The position numbers and the translations under genes are program-made. Below the pieces are notes generated by a model that worked only from the letters and a program-made list of their open reading frames with translations, had not been told where the DNA came from and did no database searches. A stretch of DNA of 8,325 bases, taken from the NCBI GenBank assembly GCA_050735975.1, contig JBOHVS010000119.1:1-8325 (forward strand), in the 5' to 3' direction. The DNA comes from DATMBL01 sp050735975. GTDB taxonomy: Bacteria; Desulfobacterota; Binatia; UBA9968. Position 1 is the stretch's first letter, and the number at the start of each line of letters is the position of its first letter. Positions 1-6,675 of the stretch are shown here, piece by piece.

Positions 1-201
1 ACGTGGAATAAAATCTGGGGGGCCGACCTGTACGAATGCCCCCGCTTCGCCGTGTTCCTCTGGTGGGTCGTGTCATTCCCGTTTCGTCTGGCCGTGTACA
101 ATCAACCTAAGTATGCGCGCATCAAACGCCGGCTGCAGAAGATCTTGAACCCGCTGTCGCCGCCAGCCGCCGCCGAGCCGGTTGACCCGCCGGCGCGCTG
201 A
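1..201 (+). CDS. 3' end of an unrecognised protein (partial)
   Basis: An open frame runs from the first base to a TGA at 199-201 and gives the last 66 residues of a protein whose start lies outside the window. The visible part begins TWNKIWGADLYECPRF. It then has a short aromatic and hydrophobic stretch (about residues 16-33, FAVFLWWVVSFPF and following) interrupted by one Arg, a basic helix-like segment rich in Lys and Arg, and a Pro/Ala-rich tail ending PPAR. The hydrophobic stretch could be a membrane-associated or buried segment; it is too short and too charged to call a transmembrane helix confidently. I do not recognise the family. It lies 74 bases upstream of the dehydrogenase gene on the same strand, so it may belong to the same transcription unit. 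Confidence 0.6.
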   Translation, partial: TWNKIWGADLYECPRFAVFLWWVVSFPFRLAVYNQPKYARIKRRLQKILNPLSPPAAAEPVDPPAR

Positions 202-275
202 TAACTGAGCAGTGGATTATCTGCGAGCATATCAACCCCAGGAAATCAGGATCATAGCCGGAGCTGCTTGAGATT

Positions 276-1073
276 GTGAAAGTTATTATTACCGGCGCAG
301 CGGGAGGGATCGGTACTCAGATTGTGGACGAACTCTCTGCCGCGCACGAGCTCTACCTGATCGATCGTGTTAAGGTCCCCGGTCGAAAGACATTGGTGCA
401 CGATCTCTCTCAAGCGCGGGCCTGGGGAAGCCGGCTGGAATGGCGTTGGTTCAACACATCAGAGTTCATGCGGGCTTTCAGTGGAGCTGACGTGATTCTG
501 CATCTTGCCGCGGAATCCCTCCCGGAAGCCCCTTGGAAACGAATACTTCGCGATAACATTCAGGCGACGCAGTACGTACTCGAAACAGCGGCAAAGCACC
601 GCGTAAAACGCGTAGTTTTCGCCAGCTCTAATTGGGCCGTGAAAGCGCTCGAGCGAGAATTGGCCCCGGCCTGCTACCTCCCAGGCGGTCCGAAACTTGC
701 GTCCGACGTTTCGACGCGCCCGCTTACCGACTACGGCGTCTCGAAAGCTCTCGGTGAGATCACGGGGAGGATGTACGTGGACCAGAAACGCCTGGAATCA
801 TTTGTGGCAGTTCGCATCGGGCACTTCTCCCCTAAACCCCTCACAGGGGGGCCGTCCCGGGATTTATGGATTGGGGCAGGCGATCTTCGAAGCCTGCTAT
901 GTCGTTGTGTTGAGGCAGCGTTTAAGGGCTTTCACGTAGTTTACGGCGTCTCGGCTCAGCCCACGGCACCTTATGATTTGTCGCACACCCGGGCGCTGTT
1001 GCAGTGGGAGCCGCATGAAACATTTGAATCCTACGGCAGGCGCCAATCAGCCATTGTCCATCATGTCGGTTGA
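276..1073 (+). CDS. NAD-dependent epimerase/dehydratase, uronate dehydrogenase-like
   Basis: This 265-residue protein is an extended short-chain dehydrogenase with a Rossmann fold. The N-terminal strand and glycine motif TGAAGGIG (residues 6-13), the acidic residue at the end of strand 2 (D30) that favours NAD over NADP, HLAAE at 76-80, FASSN at 115-119 and the catalytic Y153-x3-K157 (YGVSK) are all present. The short length, FASSN, the spacing to YGVSK and the VxYGVSA segment near the C-terminus resemble uronate dehydrogenases, which oxidise free glucuronate or galacturonate to the aldarolactone. Related short epimerases act on nucleotide sugars, and that would fit the glycosyltransferases downstream, so the substrate is open. 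The start is GTG at 276: the same frame has a stop at 255-257 and no ATG between, and a GGAG lies at 260-263. It overlaps the next gene by 11 bases. Confidence 0.85.
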   Translation: MKVIITGAAGGIGTQIVDELSAAHELYLIDRVKVPGRKTLVHDLSQARAWGSRLEWRWFNTSEFMRAFSGADVILHLAAESLPEAPWKRILRDNIQATQYVLETAAKHRVKRVVFASSNWAVKALERELAPACYLPGGPKLASDVSTRPLTDYGVSKALGEITGRMYVDQKRLESFVAVRIGHFSPKPLTGGPSRDLWIGAGDLRSLLCRCVEAAFKGFHVVYGVSAQPTAPYDLSHTRALLQWEPHETFESYGRRQSAIVHHVG

Positions 1074-1932
1074 ATTCACTTATAGAATTCCTTTGTTCGA
1101 GCGATTGATCATCGAATCGCAGTCCAACTGTAACCGCTCATGCTGGTTCTGCCCTCGGACTTACGACAAATCAGGAAAATACCTCAACGCGGAAGGCAGG
1201 TCCGTTTTGCTGCACATGCCGACAGGGAAGATACTCGATCTCCTCGACCAAGCCCGGGCGCTCGGGTTTCGCGGCAGAGTCGGCTTTCACCACTTTTCAG
1301 AACCCCTTCTTGACAAACGCAATCCCATGCTGGCCCGTGAAGCAAAGAAGCGCGGCATGATTCCGTATCTTCATACCAATGGCGATGTGCTGAGACAGGA
1401 TGACGAGCTGTGCGCGGAGGTCAAAAACCTTTACGCGGTGATCGTAGTGGGTTTATACGATTATCGAACGAACGAGGAATTGGAGCAAGTCAAGTCCTAT
1501 TGGCGTGAGCGGCTCAACGGAGTCAACCTTAAGTTCAGTACGATCGGAGTTTCCGGAGGCCGCTCAGCCGATAGCATGGGGGTTCCCAAGGCCCTCGTTC
1601 CGACCGACGCGCGCATGGTTATCCCCGACATCACCTACCAAAATGCGCCGTGCCATCGGCCGCTGATTCGCATGATCATTCAATACGACGGCACCATGTG
1701 CAATTGTTGCGAGGACACTTATGGGGCCTTCCAGTTGGGAAACATTTATCGATCGTCGCTCGAGGAACTATGGTTCTCGGACCGCCATAGCCAAATCGTC
1801 GAGGAACTCATAAGCGGCGAGCGAGAAAAGCACGGCCTGTGTCGCAACTGTCCGATGTCTCCGACCGGGCGGCCCGCCCAAGGACAGAAAATACAGATTG
1901 CCCCGAGACGTTACCGCCCCATTGAAGCGTAA
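1063..1932 (+). CDS. Radical SAM protein with SPASM-type C-terminal domain
   Basis: This is a 289-residue radical SAM enzyme. C23-x3-C27-x2-C30 (CNRSCWFC) would bind the SAM-cleaving [4Fe-4S] cluster. FHHFSEPLL (75-83) matches the strand-2 position where the family usually has GGEPLL, and YLHTNG (102-107) matches the next conserved strand. The C-terminal part follows the SPASM pattern: C197, I-x-YDG-x-M-C-x-CC (C213, C215, C216), LGNIYRSSLEELW (225-237) and a final C260-x2-C263. These cysteines are candidates for auxiliary clusters. SPASM proteins modify peptides or proteins but also act on other substrates; the nearby RRE gene makes a peptide substrate attractive, though this is inference. 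The start is uncertain. ATG 1063 puts the cysteine motif at the usual distance but has no clear ribosome site; in-frame ATG 1015 is preceded by GGGAG (1006-1010) and would add 16 residues that overlap the upstream gene. Confidence 0.88.
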   Translation: MSVEFTYRIPLFERLIIESQSNCNRSCWFCPRTYDKSGKYLNAEGRSVLLHMPTGKILDLLDQARALGFRGRVGFHHFSEPLLDKRNPMLAREAKKRGMIPYLHTNGDVLRQDDELCAEVKNLYAVIVVGLYDYRTNEELEQVKSYWRERLNGVNLKFSTIGVSGGRSADSMGVPKALVPTDARMVIPDITYQNAPCHRPLIRMIIQYDGTMCNCCEDTYGAFQLGNIYRSSLEELWFSDRHSQIVEELISGEREKHGLCRNCPMSPTGRPAQGQKIQIAPRRYRPIEA

Positions 1933-1945
1933 AGTAAGAGGCTCC

Positions 1946-2677
1946 ATGGATAGGACCGAATCACCGCTGGTGAGTTGCATCATTCCGGTCTATAACGGCG
2001 AGCTTTATCTGCGTGAGGCGATCGATAGCATTCTGGCGCAGACTTACCGCCCGGTGGAGATCATCGTCGCCGACGATGGATCGACGGACGGAACAGCAGA
2101 CATCATTGCTGAGTTTGGTGAGCCGGTGCATTGCCTTCGGCAAACCAATCAGGGACCCGCAGCCTCGCGGAATTTGGGCGCACGCGCGGCGACCGGAGAT
2201 TTTATTGCTTTCCTTGACGCCGATGACCTGTGGCATCCAGATAAACTGGAACGTCAGATGGTCCGTTTCCAGATCCGTCCTGAGCTGGATTATTGCGTGA
2301 CCTACTCACAGAATTTCTGGGTTCCCGAACTCAAACAGGAAGCGGAGAGGTTCGCAGGCCATCGAATCGCGCGCCCCATGCCGGGATATGTCACTGGAAC
2401 TCTTTTGGGCCGGCGGGTTGTCTTTGACAAAGTGGGTCCATTCAACACAGCGCTGGGACATGGCGATAGTACGGAATGGTTTTTGCGCGCAGCGGAACGC
2501 GGAGCGGTTATGGAGCTACTGCCCGATGTCCTCATGTACCGCCGCCTTCACCCAGCGAACCGGAGTCGTCTTCGGGCGGCAGACAGCCGTAACCAATTCC
2601 TGGATATTCTGAAAGGATCTCTGGATCGCCGGCGGCGTGAGCCTTCTAAAGCCGCGTCGAATGGCGACGAAGATTAA
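1946..2677 (+). CDS. Family 2 glycosyltransferase (copy a)
   Basis: This 243-residue GT-A fold enzyme should transfer a sugar from a nucleotide-sugar donor with inversion. Visible motifs are the N-terminal strand CIIPVYNGE (11-19), the nucleotide-binding VADDGSTDGT (41-50), the metal-binding FLDADDLWHP (89-98) and a GHGDSTEW segment (171-178) holding the likely catalytic acid E177. The C-terminus has the conserved MYRRLHPAN region (198-206). There is no transmembrane segment, so it is probably cytoplasmic. The start at ATG 1946 fits a ribosome site AGAGG (1937-1941) and removes an upstream extension that overlaps the radical SAM gene. It lies 13 bases after that gene and 10 before the next. 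It is clearly paralogous to the protein at 6676-7410. Donor and acceptor sugars cannot be read from the sequence. Confidence 0.92.
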   Translation: MDRTESPLVSCIIPVYNGELYLREAIDSILAQTYRPVEIIVADDGSTDGTADIIAEFGEPVHCLRQTNQGPAASRNLGARAATGDFIAFLDADDLWHPDKLERQMVRFQIRPELDYCVTYSQNFWVPELKQEAERFAGHRIARPMPGYVTGTLLGRRVVFDKVGPFNTALGHGDSTEWFLRAAERGAVMELLPDVLMYRRLHPANRSRLRAADSRNQFLDILKGSLDRRRREPSKAASNGDED

Positions 2678-2687
2678 CGGTTCAACA

Positions 2688-3836
2688 ATGCGCGTTCTCT
2701 ACTGGTCTGAACTGTTCTGGCCTTACATCGGCGGCGTCGAAGTTTTAAGCGCCAAGCTGCTTCCGGAGTTAAGGGATCGTGGTTGCGAGATAATCGTGGT
2801 GACATCGCATGATTTTCTCGATCTGCCTGATCGAGCAGAATACAAAGGTATTTCGATTTACCGGTTTCCATTTCGAAGCGCGATTTCAACCGGCAATATT
2901 GGCCAGTTGTTTGAACTCCGGGGGGAGGTTTCAAAACTCAAACAAACTTTTCAACCCGACCTGGTTCATGTCAATGCCGTCTCTCCCAGCGTGCTTTTTC
3001 ATCTCCAGACGATCGATGCTTGTTCCGTCCCCACTCTCGTTACCATGCAACAAGAGATTTTGCCCAAGGAAGGAGCGGGTTGCGCTACCCTTATGGGAGA
3101 AGCGCTCCGTTCCGCCGACTGGGTGAGTTGCGTTTCCTCGGCTGTCTTGGCGCAGGTCTTGGGATGGGTTCCCGAGCTCCGGTCTCGTTCCTCCGTCATC
3201 TACAATGCTCTCGAAATGGAGCTCGATTCTCCCAAGCCATTGCCTGAAAAGCCTCCACGCCTGCTTTGCGTTGGCCGGCTCGTCCCCGCAAAGGGATTCG
3301 ATATCGCCCTGCAAGCAATGGCGTTGATTGCCGCCCGATTCCCGGAAATCCGTTTGACTGTAGCCGGCGGCGGACCGCTGCAGACGGAATTGGAACGAAA
3401 AGCCGATGAATTGGGCCTGAGTAACAGGGTCGAATTTCTGGGTTGGGTGGAACCGGACAAGGTCGCTTCGGTGATCAATGAGTCCTCAATCGTCTTGATG
3501 CCCTCGCGACGAGAAGGACTTCCCATAGTCGCAGTCCAGGCCGCGATGATGGGCCGCCCGGTTATAGGTACGCGCGTCTCCGGCATTCCGGAGGTTGTCC
3601 TGGACGGCGAGACGGGGATGCTGATCGATCCGGAAGATGCCGCAGGCCTAATGAGAGCGCTCAGTTTTCTACTAGCTCACCCGAAAGTGGCGGTCCGGAT
3701 GGGCGATACTGCTCGGATTAGGGCTCAGGAGCTTTTCAATTGGGATCGCTGTGTGGCGGATTATTACTTGCTCTATCAAAAACTCATCAAGGAGGTTACG
3801 TATGCTGAATTTGGACACTCGCGTGCGCGTGTGTGA
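2688..3836 (+). CDS. Family 4 glycosyltransferase (copy a), altered active-site residues
   Basis: This 382-residue GT-B fold protein has the family 4 layout: an N-terminal domain starting MRVLYWSELFWP with the GGVEVL loop (15-20), then a C-terminal donor-binding domain with CVGRLVPAKGFD (194-205; R197 and K202 for the donor phosphates) and the late PSRRE block (272-276). Two positions depart from the family. The EX7E motif reads E276-x7-Q284, with Gln in place of the second Glu. The Thr-x-His position in the acceptor domain reads TMQ (Gln at 121), where the paralog at 4353-5495 has TLH. It may be inactive, have changed specificity, or work as a partner of copy b. ATG 2688 was chosen because the protein then begins like the paralog; in-frame GTG 2637 and ATG 2661 would overlap the upstream gene. 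Its last 35 bases overlap the next gene. Confidence 0.9.
   Translation: MRVLYWSELFWPYIGGVEVLSAKLLPELRDRGCEIIVVTSHDFLDLPDRAEYKGISIYRFPFRSAISTGNIGQLFELRGEVSKLKQTFQPDLVHVNAVSPSVLFHLQTIDACSVPTLVTMQQEILPKEGAGCATLMGEALRSADWVSCVSSAVLAQVLGWVPELRSRSSVIYNALEMELDSPKPLPEKPPRLLCVGRLVPAKGFDIALQAMALIAARFPEIRLTVAGGGPLQTELERKADELGLSNRVEFLGWVEPDKVASVINESSIVLMPSRREGLPIVAVQAAMMGRPVIGTRVSGIPEVVLDGETGMLIDPEDAAGLMRALSFLLAHPKVAVRMGDTARIRAQELFNWDRCVADYYLLYQKLIKEVTYAEFGHSRARV
3789..3795 (+). promoter_or_regulatory. Strong ribosome binding site for the PqqD-like gene
   Basis: AAGGAGG, a near-perfect Shine-Dalgarno sequence, ends six bases before ATG 3802. It sits inside the 3' end of the preceding glycosyltransferase gene and fixes the start of the RRE protein. 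The other starts in the window have weaker sites (for example GGAG at 5504-5507, and none clear at 2688), so this gene may be translated at a higher rate than its neighbours. That last point is inference. Confidence 0.85.
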
Positions 3837-4248
3837 GGAGGTGGCCGCCAAGGTCATCGATGGGGAGGCGATCATCATCAACCTCGCCAATGGGATTTAC
3901 TACAGCATGGATAAGGTTGGTGGATTGATTTGGGATCTGTTGGAAAGAGGAGACAATTTGGCGGAAGTGGTTGATGGACTTGTCATGCGCTACGAGGTTG
4001 CGCGCGATCAGGCTCGGGCCGACGTGGACAAGCTTGCGAGCGAATTACTGGAAGAAAAACTGATTCAAATAGAAACTAACGGGATGGCCAGGAGCCAGGG
4101 CGAGGTGGAGATGCAGGGGGAGAAGCTGCCTTATCAGTCCCCCACACTCAACATCTATCGCGATATGGGGGATCTGCTGGCTTTAGACCCGCCCACTCCG
4201 GGGCTGGACAACATTGCATGGAAGGATCCGGACGAGAAGTTAAAGTGA
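3802..4248 (+). CDS. PqqD-like RRE protein with leader-peptide-like C-terminal tail
   Basis: This 148-residue protein starts with a domain of about 90 residues matching the PqqD/RiPP recognition element fold. It has a strand pair (VAAKVIDGEAIIINLANGIYY region, 14-34), then the hallmark MDKVGGLIWDLLERG (36-50), a helix carrying AEVVDGLVMRY (54-64), a D-x-x-x-D-V-x-x-L helix (69-83) and a final LLEEKLIQ (82-89). Such domains bind leader peptides as an added beta strand and present them to modifying enzymes. A tail of about 55 residues follows. It is not part of the domain and contains LPYQSPTLNIYRDMGDLLAL (109-128) with Y111-x2-P114-x-L116, which resembles the motif that RREs recognise in lasso-peptide leaders. 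The tail then continues into DPPTPGLDNIAW and ends in charged residues. It has no cysteine. ATG 3802 is fixed by AAGGAGG. It overlaps the preceding gene by 35 bases in another frame. Confidence 0.85.
   Translation: MLNLDTRVRVCEEVAAKVIDGEAIIINLANGIYYSMDKVGGLIWDLLERGDNLAEVVDGLVMRYEVARDQARADVDKLASELLEEKLIQIETNGMARSQGEVEMQGEKLPYQSPTLNIYRDMGDLLALDPPTPGLDNIAWKDPDEKLK
4111..4245 (+). other. Candidate in-cis leader/substrate segment of the RRE protein
   Basis: This is the last 45 codons of the PqqD-like gene, beginning at an in-frame ATG (residue 104, MQGEKLPYQSP). The segment has the Y-x-x-P-x-L motif (residues 111-116) followed by a hydrophobic and acidic stretch (DMGDLLALDP, 121-130) and a polar C-terminus with one Trp (140) and no Cys or Ser after S113. 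GAGG at 4102-4105 sits five bases before ATG 4111, so a separate short peptide could be made from an internal start. From memory, unchecked against any database, a similar tail with LLxLDP occurs in other PqqD proteins next to HPrK-like kinases. Whether it is a substrate, a self-bound regulatory strand or a docking tail is not shown by the sequence. Confidence 0.45.
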
Positions 4249-4352
4249 CGAAGCGCAGGGCGCGAAGCTTCACCGCTATGCCTGTCATCGAGCTCGAATT
4301 GTAACGGATAGAGCCATTCCTCGAGCCCTGGGTTCTTATGGAAATCTAAAGT
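4249..4352 (+). other. 104-base gap, largest between genes here
   Basis: No gene, clear promoter or T-tailed hairpin was found. There is a small GCGC-AGG-GCGC palindrome at 4253-4263 and a six-base inverted pair GCTCGA (4292-4297) and TCGAGC (4321-4326) separated by 23 bases; both are too weak to call a terminator. GGAA at 4340-4343 is a poor ribosome site for ATG 4353. The gap lies between the RRE gene and the second GT4 gene, at the centre of the mirrored gene order, so it could hold a weak promoter or processing site that I cannot recognise. Confidence 0.3.
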
Positions 4353-5495
4353 ATGCGTGTCCTATTCTGGTCGGGAACCTTCTGGCCCAAGATCGGCGGC
4401 GTGGAGGTTCTCGCAGCGAAACTCTTGCCGGTTTTGAAGGAGCGGGGTTTCGAAATAGTCGTCGTAACACCCCGAAACGACCCCGAGCTTCCGGCAGAGG
4501 AACAGTACCACGGCATTCGGGTTTATCGTCTTCCTTTTTTTTCGGCCGGCCAAAACATCCAACACTTGATCACGCTGCGACAGAAGGTAATCGACATTAA
4601 ACGCGCGCTCGCTCCCCAGCTTATTCACATCAATGCAGTAGGCCTGAGCGATTTTTTTCATCTCACAACCGCCAACGCTTATCCGGCTCCGCTTTTGGTG
4701 ACTCTGCATGATGAAAAACTACACGATGACATCGTGGATCCGGAGGTCGGAGACGATCGGTTGCTGGGACGCACGCTACGTTCAGCGGACTGGGTCTCTT
4801 GCGTCTCGGAATCTCTGCTAGCCGAAGTGCGTCGACTGATTCCGGAGCTCCGCCCCCGGTCTTCTGTGGTGCACAACGGCCTCGAGATCCCGGATCTCGC
4901 GCCGCTGCCTCTCCCTCAAAACCCTCCCCGTCTGCTGTGCCTGGGACGGTTGGTCAGGCGGAAAGGGTTTGACCTGGCACTGGCCGCTTTCGCTATCATT
5001 GCCCGGCGCTTCCTCCGTGCTCGACTGGTCATTGCTGGGGACGGGCCGGAGCGAGCCGCGCTCGAACGCCAGGCGGTTGCCCTAGACATCAAGGATCGGA
5101 TCGAATTTGTCGGCTGGTTGGAGCCGTCGATGGTTTCGGAACTCCTTAACACCGCGACGATAGTTGTCATGCCCTCAAGACGGGAGCCCTTCGGACTGGT
5201 TGCCCTGGAAGCTGCGTTGATGGCGCGGCCGATTGTCGCCACGCGGGTCGGCGGTATTGCCGAGATCGTCGAACACGGCAAGACCGGCCTTCTGGTCGAA
5301 AACGAACACGCGTCAGGTCTTGCGGAGGCGATTTCCAGGTTGCTGGAGCATCCGGAGATTGCCGTCGACATGGGAAGAGCCGCACGACAACGGACAATCA
5401 ACAAGTTCGGCTGGAAGCGCTGCGTAGATGGCTATGAGGCGCTTTATCGCAAGCTGGGGCAAGCCTCCCATTTCCCGGGGGAAGCAACATTTTGA
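4353..5495 (+). CDS. Family 4 glycosyltransferase (copy b), canonical active site
   Basis: This 380-residue GT-B fold retaining glycosyltransferase is a close paralog of the protein at 2688-3836, matching it from the first residues (MRVLFWSGTFWP) almost to the end. The N-terminal domain has GGVEVL (15-20) and the Thr-x-His position TLH (H119), matching the catalytic-site His of family members such as PimA. The C-terminal domain has CLGRLVRRKGFD (196-207; R199, K204), AGDGPE (228-233) and PSRREPFGLVALEA (274-287) with an intact E278-x7-E286. No signal peptide or membrane helix is visible, so it is probably cytoplasmic or peripheral to the membrane. The start at ATG 4353 gives the same N-terminus as the paralog. 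It ends 16 bases before the kinase-like gene. Its sugar substrate is unknown. Confidence 0.93.
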   Translation: MRVLFWSGTFWPKIGGVEVLAAKLLPVLKERGFEIVVVTPRNDPELPAEEQYHGIRVYRLPFFSAGQNIQHLITLRQKVIDIKRALAPQLIHINAVGLSDFFHLTTANAYPAPLLVTLHDEKLHDDIVDPEVGDDRLLGRTLRSADWVSCVSESLLAEVRRLIPELRPRSSVVHNGLEIPDLAPLPLPQNPPRLLCLGRLVRRKGFDLALAAFAIIARRFLRARLVIAGDGPERAALERQAVALDIKDRIEFVGWLEPSMVSELLNTATIVVMPSRREPFGLVALEAALMARPIVATRVGGIAEIVEHGKTGLLVENEHASGLAEAISRLLEHPEIAVDMGRAARQRTINKFGWKRCVDGYEALYRKLGQASHFPGEATF

Positions 5496-5511
5496 GGGCT
5501 AACGGAGCGAG

Positions 5512-6606
5512 ATGGTCGACTTTGAAGCGGTAACCAGCCGCACCACCTTTGACGGTGCATCGGCGTTCAAAGCTATGCTGCGCGCTTTCAACATGGCCGA
5601 AGCAAGCTTCCCGGATGAGCTGAGCGAGTCGTATTACGCTTTCGCGGGCCGGACGGTCCGTTTCCGTATCGTCGGGTTGGACCTTGCGTGCCAAATTACC
5701 CGTCCTTTCTCCCACCTTCAAGCGAGCGGAGTCTCGGCCGATCCCGATTTGGCGATTGATCTCTGGGATGAAAGTAGGACAGCCATCCGATTTCCGAACC
5801 CCCTCGCCGACGGCAACGCCGGTTGGTCGGAGGTGACGGGGACCTCGCCGGATCAGAGATTTGTGGGGCAACGGCTGCCTAACACTTTGACCTGTCTGGA
5901 TCGTTTTGCTAAGCACATCGTCGGCTCGATTGCTTGGAGTGATCGCATCTTTATTTATGAGCGCGCCAAACCCCTCGCTAGGCCGCTTCTGGAATGGCAC
6001 AACGATGTCAAGGTACAGATCATCCACGCCGGGATGGTTGCTCACAGCGGCCGCGGAGTTCTCTTTGCCGGCAAAAGCGGATCGGGTAAGTCCACTTCTT
6101 CCCTCGCCTGTCTTTCCCGCGGCTTTAATTTCCTCAGCGAAGACTATCTAGGCCTGGAGATCCTAACGGACGGTTCCCTCTTAGGCCACAGCCTTTATAA
6201 CTCCGTCTTTCTTGAGTCCGAGCACCTGAAGCGCTTCCCCGAGCTCAAAGCGCACGTCCTACGCGGTGGTCCCGCTGAGGAAAAGTCGGTGGTGATCCTT
6301 TCGGATCTCTTTCCGGATCGGCTCGATCGAGTTGCGCCGATCACTGCCGTACTGCTGCCCCGAGTCGTCGGAGGAACGGAACCGAGGATCTATCCGGCGC
6401 CCAAAAGCCAGGCTCTTCTGGCGCTTGGCCCGAGTTCGCTGTTCCAGATTCCGAGCCGCCGGACCAGCGGATTTGAAAAGCTTGCTCAAATAGTTCAGCA
6501 GGTTCCTGCGTACTGGCTCGATCTCGGGGGCGAAATCAATCGCATCCCGCATGTCGTAAAGGCCTTTATGGAGGAAATGGCGCGCCGAGAACTCGCGTCG
6601 GCTTAG
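5512..6606 (+). CDS. HPr kinase/phosphorylase-like P-loop kinase
   Basis: This 364-residue protein has a C-terminal domain like the catalytic domain of HPr kinase/phosphorylase. H172 (IIHAGMV) stands where HprK has its conserved His; the P-loop AGKSGSGKST is at 186-195; LSEDYLGLE (208-216) supplies the acidic pair E210-D211 where HprK has ADD. The roughly 170 residues before it are not the usual HprK N-terminal domain and I do not recognise them. Homologs of this shape occur in RiPP and glycan clusters; in lasso-peptide clusters an HPrK-like enzyme phosphorylates a C-terminal Ser. A bacterial phosphotransfer (PTS) role is unlikely because no HPr gene is nearby. The start at ATG 5512 has GGAG at 5504-5507. 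The target (RRE tail, another peptide, or a sugar) is unknown. Confidence 0.8.
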   Translation: MVDFEAVTSRTTFDGASAFKAMLRAFNMAEASFPDELSESYYAFAGRTVRFRIVGLDLACQITRPFSHLQASGVSADPDLAIDLWDESRTAIRFPNPLADGNAGWSEVTGTSPDQRFVGQRLPNTLTCLDRFAKHIVGSIAWSDRIFIYERAKPLARPLLEWHNDVKVQIIHAGMVAHSGRGVLFAGKSGSGKSTSSLACLSRGFNFLSEDYLGLEILTDGSLLGHSLYNSVFLESEHLKRFPELKAHVLRGGPAEEKSVVILSDLFPDRLDRVAPITAVLLPRVVGGTEPRIYPAPKSQALLALGPSSLFQIPSRRTSGFEKLAQIVQQVPAYWLDLGGEINRIPHVVKAFMEEMARRELASA

Positions 6607-6675
6607 CTGTACACCTGTCTTCAGCAGGGACCGCAGAGGCGCTGGAGAAGTGTTTTAAGCAGCGACGAGGGACCG

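Noticed and set aside
973..1062. A longer N-terminus of the radical SAM protein from ATG 973
   Set aside because: It would overlap the dehydrogenase by about 100 bases and adds an arbitrary-looking Cys/Arg-rich sequence; starts at 1063 or 1015 are more plausible.
3802..4248. Calling the locus a lasso-peptide cluster
   Set aside because: The RRE-like domain, leader-like motif and HPrK-like kinase fit, but there is no cyclase, no leader protease and no threaded-core-like precursor in the window.
3802..4248. True PqqD of PQQ synthesis
   Set aside because: No PqqA, PqqB, PqqC or PqqE-like gene arrangement is present, and the protein has a long extra tail.
4249..4352. A terminator or promoter in the gap before GT4b
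   Set aside because: The palindromes are 4-6 bp, there is no T tract, and no spaced -35/-10 pair could be recognised.
5398..6045. A 215-codon open frame on the - strand
   Set aside because: It lies antisense to the well-supported GT4b end and the kinase-like gene, shows no domain motif, and is the expected by-product of GC-rich codon use on the opposite strand.
6626..6675. Direct repeat AGGGACCG at 6626-6633 and 6668-6675
   Set aside because: Eight bases only, and the second copy is part of the ribosome site of the GT2b gene; easily chance.
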